This document shows positions 17,610-28,364 of a DNA stretch of 64,000 nucleotides, piece by piece (positions within the stretch are counted from its first letter, which is position 1; each line of letters starts with the position of its first letter). The DNA comes from Solwaraspora sp. WMMA2056 (GTDB lineage Bacteria; Actinomycetota; Actinomycetes; Mycobacteriales; Micromonosporaceae). Both the position numbers and the translations under genes were made by a program. Location: assembly GCF_030345095.1 (NCBI RefSeq), contig NZ_CP128360.1, positions 2,666,001 through 2,730,000 of the forward strand. The letters run 5' to 3'. The notes beneath the pieces are model-generated. The model was not told the origin of the DNA, did no database searches, and saw only the letters and a program-made list of their open reading frames with translations.

Positions 17610-18791
17610 TCAGCGGGCGCTGGCTCCGGCCCGACGCTTGGTCCACACGTCGAAGGCGACCGCAGCGAGCAGCACCGCGCCCTTGACCAGCATGACGTTC
17701 TCGCTGGACGCGCCGATCAGTGACATGCCGTTGTTGATCACGCCCATGATCAGGCCGCCGGTGACCGCGCCGATCACCTTGCCGACCCCGCCCTGCACGG
17801 CGGCACCGCCGATGAAGGCGGCGGCGATCGCGTCCAGCTCGAAGGTGTTACCGGCGGTCGGTCCGGCCAGGTTGAGCCGGCCGGCGAAGACGATCCCGGC
17901 GACCGACGCCAGCACACCCATGTTGACGAAGATCCAGAAGACCACCGAGCGGGCCTTCACCCCGGACAGCACTGCGGCCTGCAGGTTGCCGCCGATGGCG
18001 TAGATCTGCCGGCCGAAGACGGCGCGCTTGGTCAGCAGGGAGTAGCCGAGCACCAGCGCTGCCAGCAGCACCAGCACCCAGGGCAGGTTCTTGAACCGGG
18101 CCAGTTGCACGATGACGAACAGCACCACCGCCGACGCGCCGAGGATCTTCAGCAGGAACAGCGGCAGCGGCTCGACCGCCTGGTCGTAGCCGAGCTTGGC
18201 GGCCCGGGCCCGCCACTGGCTGACCGCGATCCCGCCGACGGCGAACAGGCCGATCAACAGACTTGTCAGGTCCGCGCCGCCGAGCGGACCGAGTCCGATG
18301 TTGCCCAGATAGCCTTCGGTGAAGCCGTTGGCGAGGGTGCGGACCGGGTCCGGGAACGGCCCGATGCCCTGGTTGCCGAGCACCGTCAGGGTCAGCGCCC
18401 GGAACAGCAGCATGCCGGCGAGGGTGACGATGAACGCCGGAATCCCGAAGTACGCGATCCAGAAGCCCTGCCAGGCGCCGATCGCGGCACCGGCGATGAC
18501 GGTGATCAGCAGCGCCAGCGGCCAGGGCACGTCGTGCTCGACCATCAGGACGGCGGCGATCGCCCCGGTCACCCCGACCACCGAGCCGACCGACAGGTCG
18601 ATGTGCCCGGCGATGATGATCAGGATCATCCCGATCGCCAGGATCAGCACGTACGAGTTCTGCACGATGATGTTCGAGATGTTCTGCGGCTGCAGCAGCG
18701 CGCCGTCGGTCAACACCGCGAACAGTGCGACGATCAGCCCGAACGCGATGTAGATCCCGCTCTCGCGGATGTTGATTCGGGCGGCGTTCAC
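17610..18791 (-). CDS. mmsB: sugar ABC transporter permease, MmsB/GguB type
   Basis: A 393-residue integral membrane protein of the BPD_transp_2 (ribose/xylose) permease family with roughly ten hydrophobic segments. The family signature [12 protein letters not shown] lies near residue 62, and a later EAA-like loop is in [18 protein letters not shown]. The length and the long hydrophilic central loop ([11 protein letters not shown]...) match the GguB/MmsB class that handles multiple monosaccharides such as arabinose, galactose, xylose and glucose. It is the last gene of a leftward operon with mmsA (4-bp overlap) and the ChvE-type binding protein. Substrate assignment is inferred from the family and from the linked ara genes. 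Confidence 0.93.
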   Translation of the reverse strand: MNAARINIRESGIYIAFGLIVALFAVLTDGALLQPQNISNIIVQNSYVLILAIGMILIIIAGHIDLSVGSVVGVTGAIAAVLMVEHDVPWPLALLITVIAGAAIGAWQGFWIAYFGIPAFIVTLAGMLLFRALTLTVLGNQGIGPFPDPVRTLANGFTEGYLGNIGLGPLGGADLTSLLIGLFAVGGIAVSQWRARAAKLGYDQAVEPLPLFLLKILGASAVVLFVIVQLARFKNLPWVLVLLAALVLGYSLLTKRAVFGRQIYAIGGNLQAAVLSGVKARSVVFWIFVNMGVLASVAGIVFAGRLNLAGPTAGNTFELDAIAAAFIGGAAVQGGVGKVIGAVTGGLIMGVINNGMSLIGASSENVMLVKGAVLLAAVAFDVWTKRRAGASAR

Positions 18792-20326
18792 CGACCGGCC
18801 TCCTGTCCCTGCACCATGTGCTGCATGAGTCGTTCCTGGGTGGCGTCGGCACGCTGGACCTCGCCGGTGATCCGGCCGGCCGACAACGTGTAGATCCGGT
18901 CGCAGAGCCCGATCAGCTCAGGCAGCTCCGAGGAGATGACCAGGACCGCCGTACCGTTGTCGGCGATCTGGTTGATGATCGAGTAGATCTCGTACTTGGC
19001 GCCGATGTCGATGCCCCGGGTCGGTTCGTCGAGGATCAGCACGTCCGGCTCGGTGAAGATCCACTTGGAGAGCACGACCTTCTGCTGGTTGCCGCCGCTG
19101 AGCTTGCCGACGATGCTGGCCACGCTCGGGGCCTTGATGTTCATGTTGGCCCGGAACTCCTGGGCCACCCGGTGCTCCGCGCCCTCGTCGACCCAGCCGC
19201 GCCGGGCCAGCCGGCTCAGCCCGGCCGCCGACACGTTGCGCTGGATGTCCTCGATCAGGTTCAGGCCGTACCGCTTGCGGTCCTCGGTGGCGTACGCCAG
19301 TCCGTGGTCGATCGCCTCGCGAACTGAGCGCAGTTCCACCGGTCGGCCGTCCTTGACGAGCCGGCCGCTGATGTCGCGGCCGTACGCCCGCCCGAAGACA
19401 CTCATCGCCAGCTCGGTCCGCCCGGCACCCATCAGTCCGGCGAGGCCGACGATCTCGCCCCGGCGCAGGGTCAGGTTCGCCCGGTCGATCACCAGCCGGT
19501 CACCGTCGGGGGAGTGCACCGTCCAGTCCTCGATCCGCAGCGCCTCGGCACCGATCGACGGGGTCCGGGGTGGGAACCGGTGCTCCATCGACCGGCCGAC
19601 CATGCCGGAGATCAGCCGGTCCTCGGTGACCCCGTCGTCGGCCACGTCGAGGGTCTCGATCAGCTCACCGTCGCGCAGGATGCTGATCGTGTCCGCGACG
19701 GCGAGGATCTCGTCGAGCTTGTGCGAGATGATCACGCAGGTGATGCCGGTGTCACGCAGCCCACGCAGCAGGTCCAGCAGGTGCGCGGAATCCTCGTCGT
19801 TGAGCGCGGCCGTCGGCTCGTCCAGGATCAACAGCTTGACCTGCTTGGACAGTGCCTTGGCGATCTCCACGAGCTGCTGCTTGCCGACGCCGATCTCGGA
19901 CACGATCGTGGTCGGGTTCTCGGCCAGACCCACCGTGGCCAGCAGCCGGGCCGCCTGGTGGTTGGTGTGGTTCCAGTCGATCAGCCCGCGCCGGGTCTGC
20001 TCGTTGCCGAGGAAGATGTTCTCCGCGATGGACAGCTGCGGGCACAGCGCCAGCTCCTGGTGGATGATGACGATGCCCCGGTGCTCGCTGTCGCGGATGC
20101 CGGCGAAGTGGCACGGCCGGCCGTCGAAGGTGACCTCTCCGGCGTACGACCCGTGCGGGTAGACGCCGGAGAGGACCTTCATCAGGGTCGACTTGCCGGC
20201 GCCGTTCTCGCCGCAGATGGCATGGATCTCGCCCCGGCGTACGCTCAGGTTCACGTCGTGCAGAGCGCGTACGCCGGGGAAGGTCTTGGTGATTCCCCGC
20301 ATCTGCAGGATGGCGTCGGCGGTCAT
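18788..20326 (-). CDS. mmsA: sugar ABC transporter ATPase, MmsA/GguA type
   Basis: A 512-residue double-ABC ATPase that energises monosaccharide import. The first half has Walker [10 protein letters not shown] near residue 39 and Walker [11 protein letters not shown] near 165. In the second half the P-loop is the degenerate GLMGAGRTE, the signature is LSGGNQQKV and Walker B is LILDEPTRG. Degeneracy of the second P-loop is normal in this family. The stop overlaps the permease start by 4 bp, and the gene lies 7 bp downstream of the binding-protein gene. The first four residues precede [14 protein letters not shown], typical of the family. Confidence 0.95.
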   Translation of the reverse strand: MTADAILQMRGITKTFPGVRALHDVNLSVRRGEIHAICGENGAGKSTLMKVLSGVYPHGSYAGEVTFDGRPCHFAGIRDSEHRGIVIIHQELALCPQLSIAENIFLGNEQTRRGLIDWNHTNHQAARLLATVGLAENPTTIVSEIGVGKQQLVEIAKALSKQVKLLILDEPTAALNDEDSAHLLDLLRGLRDTGITCVIISHKLDEILAVADTISILRDGELIETLDVADDGVTEDRLISGMVGRSMEHRFPPRTPSIGAEALRIEDWTVHSPDGDRLVIDRANLTLRRGEIVGLAGLMGAGRTELAMSVFGRAYGRDISGRLVKDGRPVELRSVREAIDHGLAYATEDRKRYGLNLIEDIQRNVSAAGLSRLARRGWVDEGAEHRVAQEFRANMNIKAPSVASIVGKLSGGNQQKVVLSKWIFTEPDVLILDEPTRGIDIGAKYEIYSIINQIADNGTAVLVISSELPELIGLCDRIYTLSAGRITGEVQRADATQERLMQHMVQGQEAGR

Positions 20327-20333
20327 CGTCGGC

Positions 20334-21476
20334 TCAGCCCAGCTGGTCCGCGGTGTAGTAGCCGCTCTCGATCAACAGCTCGTAGTTGCTCTTGTCGATG
20401 ATCACCGGTTCGAGCAGGTACGACGGGACGACCTTCTCGCCGTTGTCGTAGTCGGTGGTGTTGTTGACCTCCGGCTCGTTCCCGTTGAGGATGGCGTGCG
20501 CCATCTCGACCGTTTTCTTGGCCAGCTCCCGGGTGTCCTTGAAGATCGTCGAGTACTGCTCGTCGGCCAGGATCGACTTGACCGAGGCCTCCTCGGCGTC
20601 CTGCCCGGTCACCACCGGGTAGGGCTGGCCGGCGGTGCCGTACCCGTTGCTCTTGAGCGCGGACAGGATGCCGATGGAGAGTCCGTCGTACGGCGAGAGC
20701 ACCCCGTCGACGGTGACGCCGCCCTGGTAGGTCCGGGTGAGGATGTTTTCCATCCGCTGCTGGGCGGTGCCCGGGTCCCAGCGCAGGATCGCGACGGTGT
20801 CGAAGTCGGTCTGGCCGCTGCGGACCACCAGCTTGCCGGAGTCGATGTGCGGCTGCAGCACCGACATCGCGCCGTTGAAGAAGAAGGTGGCGTTGTTGTC
20901 GTCCGGGGAGCCGGCGAACAGTTCGATGTTGAACGGTCCGGTGGCCGCACCGGCGGAGCCGTCCGCGTTGAGCATGCCGAGCCCGACGAGCAGCGAGGTG
21001 GCCTGCTGGACGCCGACCTTGAAGTTGTCGAAAGTGGCGTAGTAGTCCACGTTGGGGCTGTTACGGATCAGCCGGTCGTAGGCGATGACCGGGATGCCCT
21101 GGTCAGCGGCCTGCTCCAGCTGGGTGGAGAGCGCGGTGCCGTCGATCGAGGCGACGATCAGCAGCCGGGCACCCCGGGTGATCTGGTTCTCGATCTGGTT
21201 GGCCTGGGTGGGGATGTCGTTCTCGGCGTACTGCAGGTCGACCTCGTAGCCGAGCTCCTCCAGCGCGGCCTTGACGTTGTCGCCGTCGCTGATCCAGCGC
21301 TCGGAGACCCGGGTCGGCATGGTGACACCGACGAGGGCTCCGGTGTTGTCGCCGCCGGTGCCCTGCTGGTCGACGGTCTTCTCACTGGATCCGCAGGCGG
21401 TCAGCGCGGCGGCCAGCACGGCTGCCGCGCCGACCGCGACCGCGCGTCGACTCATGGTGATGGTGCGTGGGTACAC
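20334..21476 (-). CDS. chvE: ChvE-type multiple-sugar-binding lipoprotein
   Basis: A 380-residue periplasmic-binding-protein-family lipoprotein. A charged N-terminus, a hydrophobic stretch and the lipobox LTAC end near residue 29, so the mature protein is anchored by a lipidated Cys. The body matches ChvE-like aldose-binding proteins ([37 protein letters not shown] region, [10 protein letters not shown]). GTG at 21476 has AGGGGAG 6 nt upstream; the open frame extends to 21626 but lacks a better start. It delivers sugar to MmsA/MmsB. A promoter with an overlapping LacI-type operator lies 190-220 bp upstream. Confidence 0.93.
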   Translation of the reverse strand: MYPRTITMSRRAVAVGAAAVLAAALTACGSSEKTVDQQGTGGDNTGALVGVTMPTRVSERWISDGDNVKAALEELGYEVDLQYAENDIPTQANQIENQITRGARLLIVASIDGTALSTQLEQAADQGIPVIAYDRLIRNSPNVDYYATFDNFKVGVQQATSLLVGLGMLNADGSAGAATGPFNIELFAGSPDDNNATFFFNGAMSVLQPHIDSGKLVVRSGQTDFDTVAILRWDPGTAQQRMENILTRTYQGGVTVDGVLSPYDGLSIGILSALKSNGYGTAGQPYPVVTGQDAEEASVKSILADEQYSTIFKDTRELAKKTVEMAHAILNGNEPEVNNTTDYDNGEKVVPSYLLEPVIIDKSNYELLIESGYYTADQLG

Positions 21477-21667
21477 GAACGTCTCCCCTCGGGTGGGATG
21501 CCCGCGGCGGTCGCCACGGGTGGGAGTGCCGGGTGCGGCACCGGCGATCGGGCCGGACGGCATGACCGCAGGTACGCCGACCGAGGTCGGGGACAGGGCG
21601 GCGGCGCGGCTGGCGCAGCCGTCCACATTAGGGATATGTTGCCTGGTCGTTGGCCGTGTGAGTCAGC

Positions 21668-21696
21668 AGTGTTATCGCTAACAAGATCGCTGTCAA
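21668..21696 (-). promoter_or_regulatory. chvE-mmsAB promoter with overlapping LacI-type operator
   Basis: Reading leftward, TTGACA (21696-21691) is followed after 16-17 nt by TAACAC/AACACT. The near-perfect palindrome TGTTATCGCTAACA occupies 21670-21683, covering the spacer and the -10 side, the classical position for repression. Its consensus TGTTAGCGCTAACA is typical of LacI-family operators. The other part of the 355-bp spacer 21477-21831 holds the chvE leader and no gene. Confidence 0.7.
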
Positions 21697-21831
21697 GCAG
21701 TCTGTGCAAGGTTGATGAAATCGGTGCGAAACATCTTCGACCCGTGGCGACCGGCGGTCGATCCGCGCCGGTGAGCGGTCGACCCGAGTCGGTCGGCGGG
21801 TCAGCGGGTCGACGGTCAGTGAGCCGGCGGG

Positions 21832-22848
21832 TCAGTGGGGCGGGGCCACGCTGTCGCGGCTGACCAGGGTCGGCTCGATGGTGAGTCGCTCGTCGCTGCG
21901 GGCGCCGGACTCGATCTGCCGCAGCAGCAACGCCAGGCTCGCCTTGGCCACCGCGTCGAAGTCCGGCCGTACGGTGGTCAGCGGGGGAGTGAAGTAGGCG
22001 GCCTCGGGCACGTCGTCGAAGCCGACGATGCTGACCTCGTCGGGGACCCGGCGGCCCCGCTCGCTCAGGGCGCGCAGGATGCCGAGCGCGAGGTGGTCGT
22101 TGGCGGCGAAGACCGCGGTGGCGTCGCGCATCCGGGCCAGCATCTGCCCGGCCCGGTAACCGGACGCGGCACTCCAGTCGGCGGGCACCAGGGGCGGCAC
22201 CTCCGCGCCCGCCTCCCGCAGGGTCTCCTCCCAGCCGGCGATCCGCCCGGCGCTGTCGAACCAGTCCGCCGGTCCGGAGACGTGCCAGACGGTGGAGTGG
22301 CCGGCCTCCAGCAGACAGCGGGTGGCGGCCCGGGCGCCGGCGGCCTGGTCGACGGTGACCAGCGCGGTGTTGCGCCGTGGATCGCCGTCGATGGTCACCA
22401 GCGGTACGCCGTCGGGCACCTGCTCGACGGCCTCCCCGGCGCTCACCACGGGGGCGATCACCACCAGCCCGGCGACCCGCTGGTCCAGGTGGCGATCCAC
22501 CACGCCGGCGATGGACTGCCGGTCCAGGCTGCGGACGCTGCCGACGTTCACCGCGAACCCGGCCGCGCCGGCAGCCTGCTCGAAGGCGGCCAGCAGCGAC
22601 GCCGGACCATAGAGAGTGGAGTTCTGGGCCACCACGCCGATCACCTGGGACCGCCCGGTCACCAGGGCCCGGGCGGCCCGGTTCGGCCGGTAGCCGAGCT
22701 CGGCGATCGCGGCCCGCACCCGCAGCCGGGTCTGTTCCCGTACGTTCGGGTGGCCGTTGAGCACCCGGGACACCGTCTGGTGGCTGACCCCGGCCAGCCG
22801 GGCCACATCCGTCATCGCCGGTTCCCGGACGCTTCTGCTGCTCACCGT
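21832..22848 (-). CDS. LacI-family regulator of the pentose locus
   Basis: A 338-residue regulator with an N-terminal LacI helix-turn-helix (MTDVARLAGVSHQTVSRVLNG beginning at residue 12, including the hinge RPNRAARAL) and a periplasmic-binding-protein-like effector domain. GTG at 22848 has AGGGTGG about 8 nt upstream; the frame extends to 23013 but with no supporting signal. It lies between the two sugar importer operons, in the same direction as chvE-mmsAB and divergent from ytfQ-araA. LacI-type palindromes precede both operons, so it probably represses both and responds to arabinose or a derivative (inference). It does not resemble the GntR-type AraR of Bacillus. Confidence 0.92.
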   Translation of the reverse strand, partial: TVSSRSVREPAMTDVARLAGVSHQTVSRVLNGHPNVREQTRLRVRAAIAELGYRPNRAARALVTGRSQVIGVVAQNSTLYGPASLLAAFEQAAGAAGFAVNVGSVRSLDRQSIAGVVDRHLDQRVAGLVVIAPVVSAGEAVEQVPDGVPLVTIDGDPRRNTALVTVDQAAGARAATRCLLEAGHSTVWHVSGPADWFDSAGRIAGWEETLREAGAEVPPLVPADWSAASGYRAGQMLARMRDATAVFAANDHLALGILRALSERGRRVPDEVSIVGFDDVPEAAYFTPPLTTVRPDFDAVAKASLALLLRQIESGARSDERLTIEPTLVSRDSVAPPH

Positions 22849-23005
22849 TGCCCACCCTCGAAGTCCTGCCGGGTCGAGCCGGCGCTGTGCCGATGATCTG
22901 ACGGCCCGGCGTCGGTGCCGGTCCGCGCGGCGGTCCGACGTGCCGGGCCGGGTACGCCGGCCGGCCCGGTCACCACCGGCGGCGGCTCCGTCACCAGCGA
23001 GGTTA

Positions 23006-23057
23006 GCGGTCACCTACCGTGGCGCGCCATCACGCCTGGCAGCGTGTAGGTGACCGC
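23006..23057. repeat. 12-bp perfect inverted repeat, 28-bp spacer
   Basis: GCGGTCACCTAC (23006-23017) is the exact reverse complement of GTAGGTGACCGC (23046-23057). It lies in the 634-bp intergenic region between the LacI gene and ytfQ, about 160 bp upstream of the LacI start. It could be a hairpin in a leader RNA or paired regulator sites. Confidence 0.7.
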
Positions 23058-23145
23058 CGTGACCGACCGCCCGGCCGGTCGTACGCCGGGCGGGCGGCAC
23101 GCGGTGGGCAACGGAGCGGCTACTCTGGCGGACGACAGCTGTCTA

Positions 23146-23159
23146 TGTTATCGCTCATC
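23146..23159. promoter_or_regulatory. partial LacI-type operator
   Basis: TGTTATCGCTCATC matches the first ten bases of the chvE operator TGTTATCGCTAACA. It is 237 bp from the second site at 23383, on the other side of a candidate promoter, a layout compatible with DNA looping. Confidence 0.45.
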
Positions 23160-23234
23160 TGCGGGATCCGCGCTCGCCCGGGGGATTCACGGGCGTTCCT
23201 CGCAACGGACCGGTAACGGCCCCGATTCACCCCC

Positions 23235-23262
23235 TTGACGCGCTCGATGAGAACGGTAACAC
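23235..23262 (+). promoter_or_regulatory. candidate promoter for ytfQ-ara operon
   Basis: TTGACG (23235-23240), a 16-nt spacer and TAACAC (23257-23262) point toward the importer/ara operon. The boxes resemble those before chvE. The start codon is about 220 bp downstream, giving a long leader. Confidence 0.4.
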
Positions 23263-23382
23263 TCCTGAAACGCGGCGGTTGCCCCCCAGCTGCCGCACGG
23301 CTCCGCTCCAGTCTGGCCACCTGGAGAGGGCGCAAACGGGTCGAAGGCCACGACGTACCACGAGGGCTTCGACCCGCGACAA

Positions 23383-23396
23383 CGTTAACGCTAACA
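23383..23396. promoter_or_regulatory. LacI-type operator upstream of ytfQ
   Basis: CGTTAACGCTAACA differs from the chvE operator TGTTATCGCTAACA at only two positions and keeps the right half-site exactly. It lies 87 bp before the ytfQ start, downstream of the candidate promoter, where bound repressor would block transcription. Confidence 0.65.
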
Positions 23397-23482
23397 ATCG
23401 GTCCACCGGCCCCGCCGGCCGTTTCGACCGCCGGCCGTCCGTCCCCCTGGCGGGCGGCATCAGCCTCAGCGGGAGGTAGGCA

Positions 23483-24463
23483 GTGCTCAGACGTTTTTCC
23501 GCCGTCGCGATCGCGGCGATGATGGTGGCGACCGCCGCCGCGTGCGGTGACTCCGGCGGCGACGGCGCCGCAGGTGGCGGGGACGACGCGATCGTCCTCG
23601 GTTTCTCCCAGGTCGGCGCCGAGAGTGGCTGGCGTACGGCGAACACCAAGTCGGTCCAGGACTCCGCCAAGGAGGCCGGGATCACCCTGCAGTTCGCCGA
23701 CGCGCAGCAGAAGCAGGAAAACCAGATCAAGGCGATCCGCAACTTCATCGCCCAGCAGGTCGACGTGATCGCCTTCTCGCCGGTCGTGGAGTCCGGCTGG
23801 GACACGGTGCTCAAGGAGGCCAAGGACGCCGACATCCCGGTGATCCTGACCGACCGGGCGGTGGACTCGCAGGACGAGACGCTCTACGAGAGCTTCATCG
23901 GCTCCGACTTCGTCCTCGAGGGTCGGCTCTCCGGGGAGTGGCTGGTCGAGGAGTTCGCCGACAACCCGGGACCGGTCAAGATCGTCGAGCTGCAGGGCAC
24001 CACCGGCTCGGCGCCGGCCAACGACCGCAAGCAGGGCTTCGGTGAGGCGATCGCCGCCGACCCGAAGTTCGAGATTATCGCGTCGCAGACCGGCGAGTTC
24101 ACCCGCGCCAAGGGCAAGGAGGTCATGGAGGCCTTCCTGCAGGCGCACAACGACATCGACGTGCTGTTCGCGCACAACGACGACATGGGCCTGGGTGCCA
24201 TCGAGGCGATCGAGGCCGCGGGTCTGGTGCCGGGTCAGGACATCACGATCATCACGATCGACGCGGTCCGCGACGGCATGCAGGCCCTGGCCGACGGCAA
24301 GATCAACTTCATCGCGGAGTGCAGCCCGCTGCTCGGGCCACAGCTGATGGAGCTGGTCAAGCAGGTGCACGCCGGTGAGACCGTACCGAAGCGGGTGGTC
24401 ACCGAGGAGACCACCTTCACCCAGGAGCAGGCGAAGGAAGCCCTGCCCACCCGGGAGTACTGA
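23483..24463 (+). CDS. ytfQ: YtfQ-type sugar-binding lipoprotein
   Basis: A 326-residue substrate-binding lipoprotein: signal peptide to residue about 21 with the lipobox segment AAACG, then the YtfQ-specific sequence GFSQVGAESGWRTANT. GTG at 23483 has GGGAGG 8 nt upstream. In E. coli YtfQ binds galactofuranose; in Shewanella the equivalent (AraU) serves arabinose or arabino-oligosaccharides. Here the operon continues into araBDA, so L-arabinose or arabinofuranose is the more likely ligand (inference). It is followed by a hairpin and then the ATPase gene, an arrangement that usually raises binding-protein levels over the membrane parts. Confidence 0.92.
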   Translation: MLRRFSAVAIAAMMVATAAACGDSGGDGAAGGGDDAIVLGFSQVGAESGWRTANTKSVQDSAKEAGITLQFADAQQKQENQIKAIRNFIAQQVDVIAFSPVVESGWDTVLKEAKDADIPVILTDRAVDSQDETLYESFIGSDFVLEGRLSGEWLVEEFADNPGPVKIVELQGTTGSAPANDRKQGFGEAIAADPKFEIIASQTGEFTRAKGKEVMEAFLQAHNDIDVLFAHNDDMGLGAIEAIEAAGLVPGQDITIITIDAVRDGMQALADGKINFIAECSPLLGPQLMELVKQVHAGETVPKRVVTEETTFTQEQAKEALPTREY

Positions 24464-24469
24464 GCCACG

Positions 24470-24512
24470 ACCGGCGGCCCTGACCGGAACACACCCCGGC
24501 AGGGCCGCCGGT
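24470..24512 (+). terminator. intra-operon hairpin after ytfQ
   Basis: A 13-bp perfect stem: 24470-24482 (ACCGGCGGCCCTG) pairs with 24500-24512 around a 17-nt loop. It lies between the binding-protein gene and the ATPase gene of one operon, so a role as partial terminator or mRNA-stability element is more likely than full termination. Confidence 0.65.
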
Positions 24513-24576
24513 GGCGGTCTCCCCGACGCCCGAGCCCGGCGGCGGCCGGCGGCAGCGACAGCAGTGAGAGGTACGG

Positions 24577-26099
<1,523 letters not shown>

Positions 26100-26103
<4 letters not shown>

Positions 26104-27281
26104 GCGAGGCACGCCGACGACTGATCGGACTCGGCCGGCAGCGGCTGTTCTGGCCGGTGCTGATTCTGGTGGTGCTGCTGGTCAGCAACCTGTTCTTCAC
26201 TCCGAGCTTCTTCTCGATCACGATGCGCGACGGACATCTGTACGGCTCGTTGATCGACATCCTGCGGGCCAGCACCCCGCTGATCCTGGCCGCGGTCGGG
26301 ATGACAGTGGTCATCGCCACCGGCGGCATCGACCTGTCGGTCGGCTCGGTCATGGCCATCTCCGGTGCGATCGCCTGCCTGCACATCAGCGGCCTGACCG
26401 ACCAGAACAGCGTCTCCGGGGTGCTGCTCGCGGTGGCCATGGCGCTGGGCCTGTCGCTGCTGCTCGGCCTCTGGAACGGCACGCTGGTGTCGCTGATCGG
26501 CATCCAGCCCATCATCGCCACCCTGATCCTGATGGTCGCCGGTCGAGGACTGGCGCAGCTGATCACCGACGGGCAGATCATCAACGTCAACTCCGCGCCG
26601 TACAAGGTGATCGGTGCCGGGTACGCGCTGACCCTGCCGGTGTCGGTGCTGATCGTGGCCGGGGTCGTCACCGCCGCCGCGCTGCTGATCCGCCGCAGCG
26701 CGCTCGGCATGCTCGTCGAATCGGTCGGCGGCAACCCGACCGCCAGCCGGCTGGCCGGCATCCGCTCCCGGCAGCTGATCGTCCTGGCGTACGTCTTCGC
26801 CGGGCTCTGCGCCGGCATCGCCGGGCTGATCTTCAGCTCCAACGTCTCCAGCGCCGACGGCAACAACGCCGGCAACCTGATCGAACTCGACGCGATCCTC
26901 GCGGTCGTGATCGGCGGCACCGCCCTGACCGGTGGCCGGTTCTCCCTGGCCGGCAGCGTCCTCGGCGCGGTGATCATCAAGTCCCTCGACATCACCATCT
27001 ACACCATCGGCATTCCCAGCGAAGCGAACCTGCTGTTCAAGGCGGTCGTGGTGATCGTGCTCTGCCTGGCGCAGTCGCCGGCGTTCCGGGCCCGGGTCAC
27101 CGGCCTCGGTCGCCGTGGCGGCCAGACCAGGCCGGGCGGTCCCGGCGGTCCGGGTGGTCCCGGCGGTCCGGGTGGCCCATCCGCTCCCCGGTCCGGCGGC
27201 ACCGGTGACGACGCACCACGAGCGGCCGCACCGACGGCAACGACCCCGGCCGGACAGGCAGCGGCGGAGGTACAGGCATGA
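26100..27281 (+). CDS. ytfT: sugar ABC transporter permease, YtfT type
   Basis: A 393-residue membrane permease of the BPD_transp_2 family with about ten hydrophobic segments and the signature [12 protein letters not shown] near residue 76. ATG at 26100 overlaps the ATPase stop (ATGA). It forms a heteromeric channel with the following YjfF-like permease. The last 60 or so residues are a hydrophilic, Gly/Pro/Ala-rich tail absent from typical family members; its DNA includes two 18-bp repeats (27141-27176). The tail would face the cytoplasm if the topology is standard, and its role is unknown. Confidence 0.93.
27141..27176. repeat. two 18-bp tandem repeats in the ytfT tail
   Basis: CCCGGCGGTCCGGGTGGT (27141-27158) is repeated with one mismatch at 27159-27176, coding for the Gly-Pro run GGPGGPGG in the C-terminal extension of the permease. 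Confidence 0.8.
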
Positions 27282-28303
27282 TCGACATCAGCGACCCCCA
27301 GCAGCGGGCCGCCGCCGCTGCGACGGTGAGCGCCCCCCGGCACCGCTGGTACCTGCCGCAGTCGCGGCACCTGCCGGTGGTGGCCACGCTCACCCTGCTG
27401 GCCACCATGTACGGGCTCGGCGCGCTCAACTACCCCCGGTTCTCCCGGCCACAGGTCGCGCTGAACATCTTCGTCGACAACGCCTTCCTGCTGGTCGTGG
27501 CGGTCGGCATGACCTTCGTCATCCTCACCGGCGGGATCGACCTGTCCGTCGGCGCGGTGGTCGCGCTGACCACGGTCTGCGCCGCCGTACTGCTGCGCGA
27601 GGGCTGGCCGGCCGGAGTGGTGCTCCCGGTGGTGCTGCTGATCGGCACCACGATCGGGTTGCTGATGGGCCTGGTCATCCACTTCTTCGACATCCAACCA
27701 TTCATAGCCACCCTCGCCGGCATGTTCTTCGCCCGCGGCCTGTGCCACCTGATCACCCGGGACTCGATCACGATCACCGACGGGTTCTGGACCACGATGG
27801 CGCAGCACCGGATCCGGTTCGGTGACGGTCTGTTCATCTCGATCAGCGTGGTCATCGCGCTCATCGTCGTCCTGATCGCGGCGTACGTGCTGTCCTACAC
27901 CCCGTTCGGCCGCAACGTCTACGCGGTCGGCGGCAACCCCCAGTCGGCGTTGCTGATGGGCCTGCCGGTCGCCCGGACCCGGATCGCCGTCTACACCATC
28001 AGCGGCTTCTGCGCCGCGCTCGGCGGGGTGCTGCTCAGCTTCTACATGCTCTCCGGCTACAGCCTGCACGCCCAGGGCATGGAACTCGACGCCATCGCCG
28101 CCGTGGTGATCGGCGGCACGCTGCTCACCGGCGGGTCCGGCTACCTGCTCGGCACCGTACTCGGCGTCGGTGTGCTCGGTCTCATCCAGACGATCATCGC
28201 CTTCCAGGGCAACCTGAGTTCCTGGTGGACGAAGATCGTCATCGGCGCCCTGCTGTTCGCCTTCATCATCCTGCAACGCCTGGTGACCCGGCGGCGCAGA
28301 TGA
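27278..28303 (+). CDS. yjfF: sugar ABC transporter permease, YjfF type
   Basis: A 341-residue membrane permease, second channel subunit of the YtfQ-type importer. The family signature GGIDLSVGAVVA is near residue 85 and the ELDAIAAVVIGGTLLTGGSG loop near 268. ATG at 27278 overlaps the ytfT stop (ATGA), so translation is coupled. A hydrophilic N-terminal stretch of about 30 residues precedes the first helix. It is followed after 61 bp by araB. Confidence 0.94.
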   Translation: MIDISDPQQRAAAAATVSAPRHRWYLPQSRHLPVVATLTLLATMYGLGALNYPRFSRPQVALNIFVDNAFLLVVAVGMTFVILTGGIDLSVGAVVALTTVCAAVLLREGWPAGVVLPVVLLIGTTIGLLMGLVIHFFDIQPFIATLAGMFFARGLCHLITRDSITITDGFWTTMAQHRIRFGDGLFISISVVIALIVVLIAAYVLSYTPFGRNVYAVGGNPQSALLMGLPVARTRIAVYTISGFCAALGGVLLSFYMLSGYSLHAQGMELDAIAAVVIGGTLLTGGSGYLLGTVLGVGVLGLIQTIIAFQGNLSSWWTKIVIGALLFAFIILQRLVTRRRR

Positions 28304-28307
28304 CTCG

Positions 28308-28339
28308 CCATAGCGGTCAGATCCACCATAGTGGTCAGA
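28308..28339. repeat. 14-bp direct repeat upstream of araB
   Basis: CCATAGCGGTCAGA (28308-28321) and CCATAGTGGTCAGA (28326-28339) differ at one base, with an 18-bp period, in the 61-bp gap between yjfF and araB. They might be a regulator site or a translation-control element. Confidence 0.6.
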
Positions 28340-28364
28340 CAGGACTCCACCACAGGGAGAACGG

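Noticed and set aside
17391-17723. 110-residue frame after the condensation-like genes
   Set aside because: Runs into the mmsB gene antisense and lacks coding signals.
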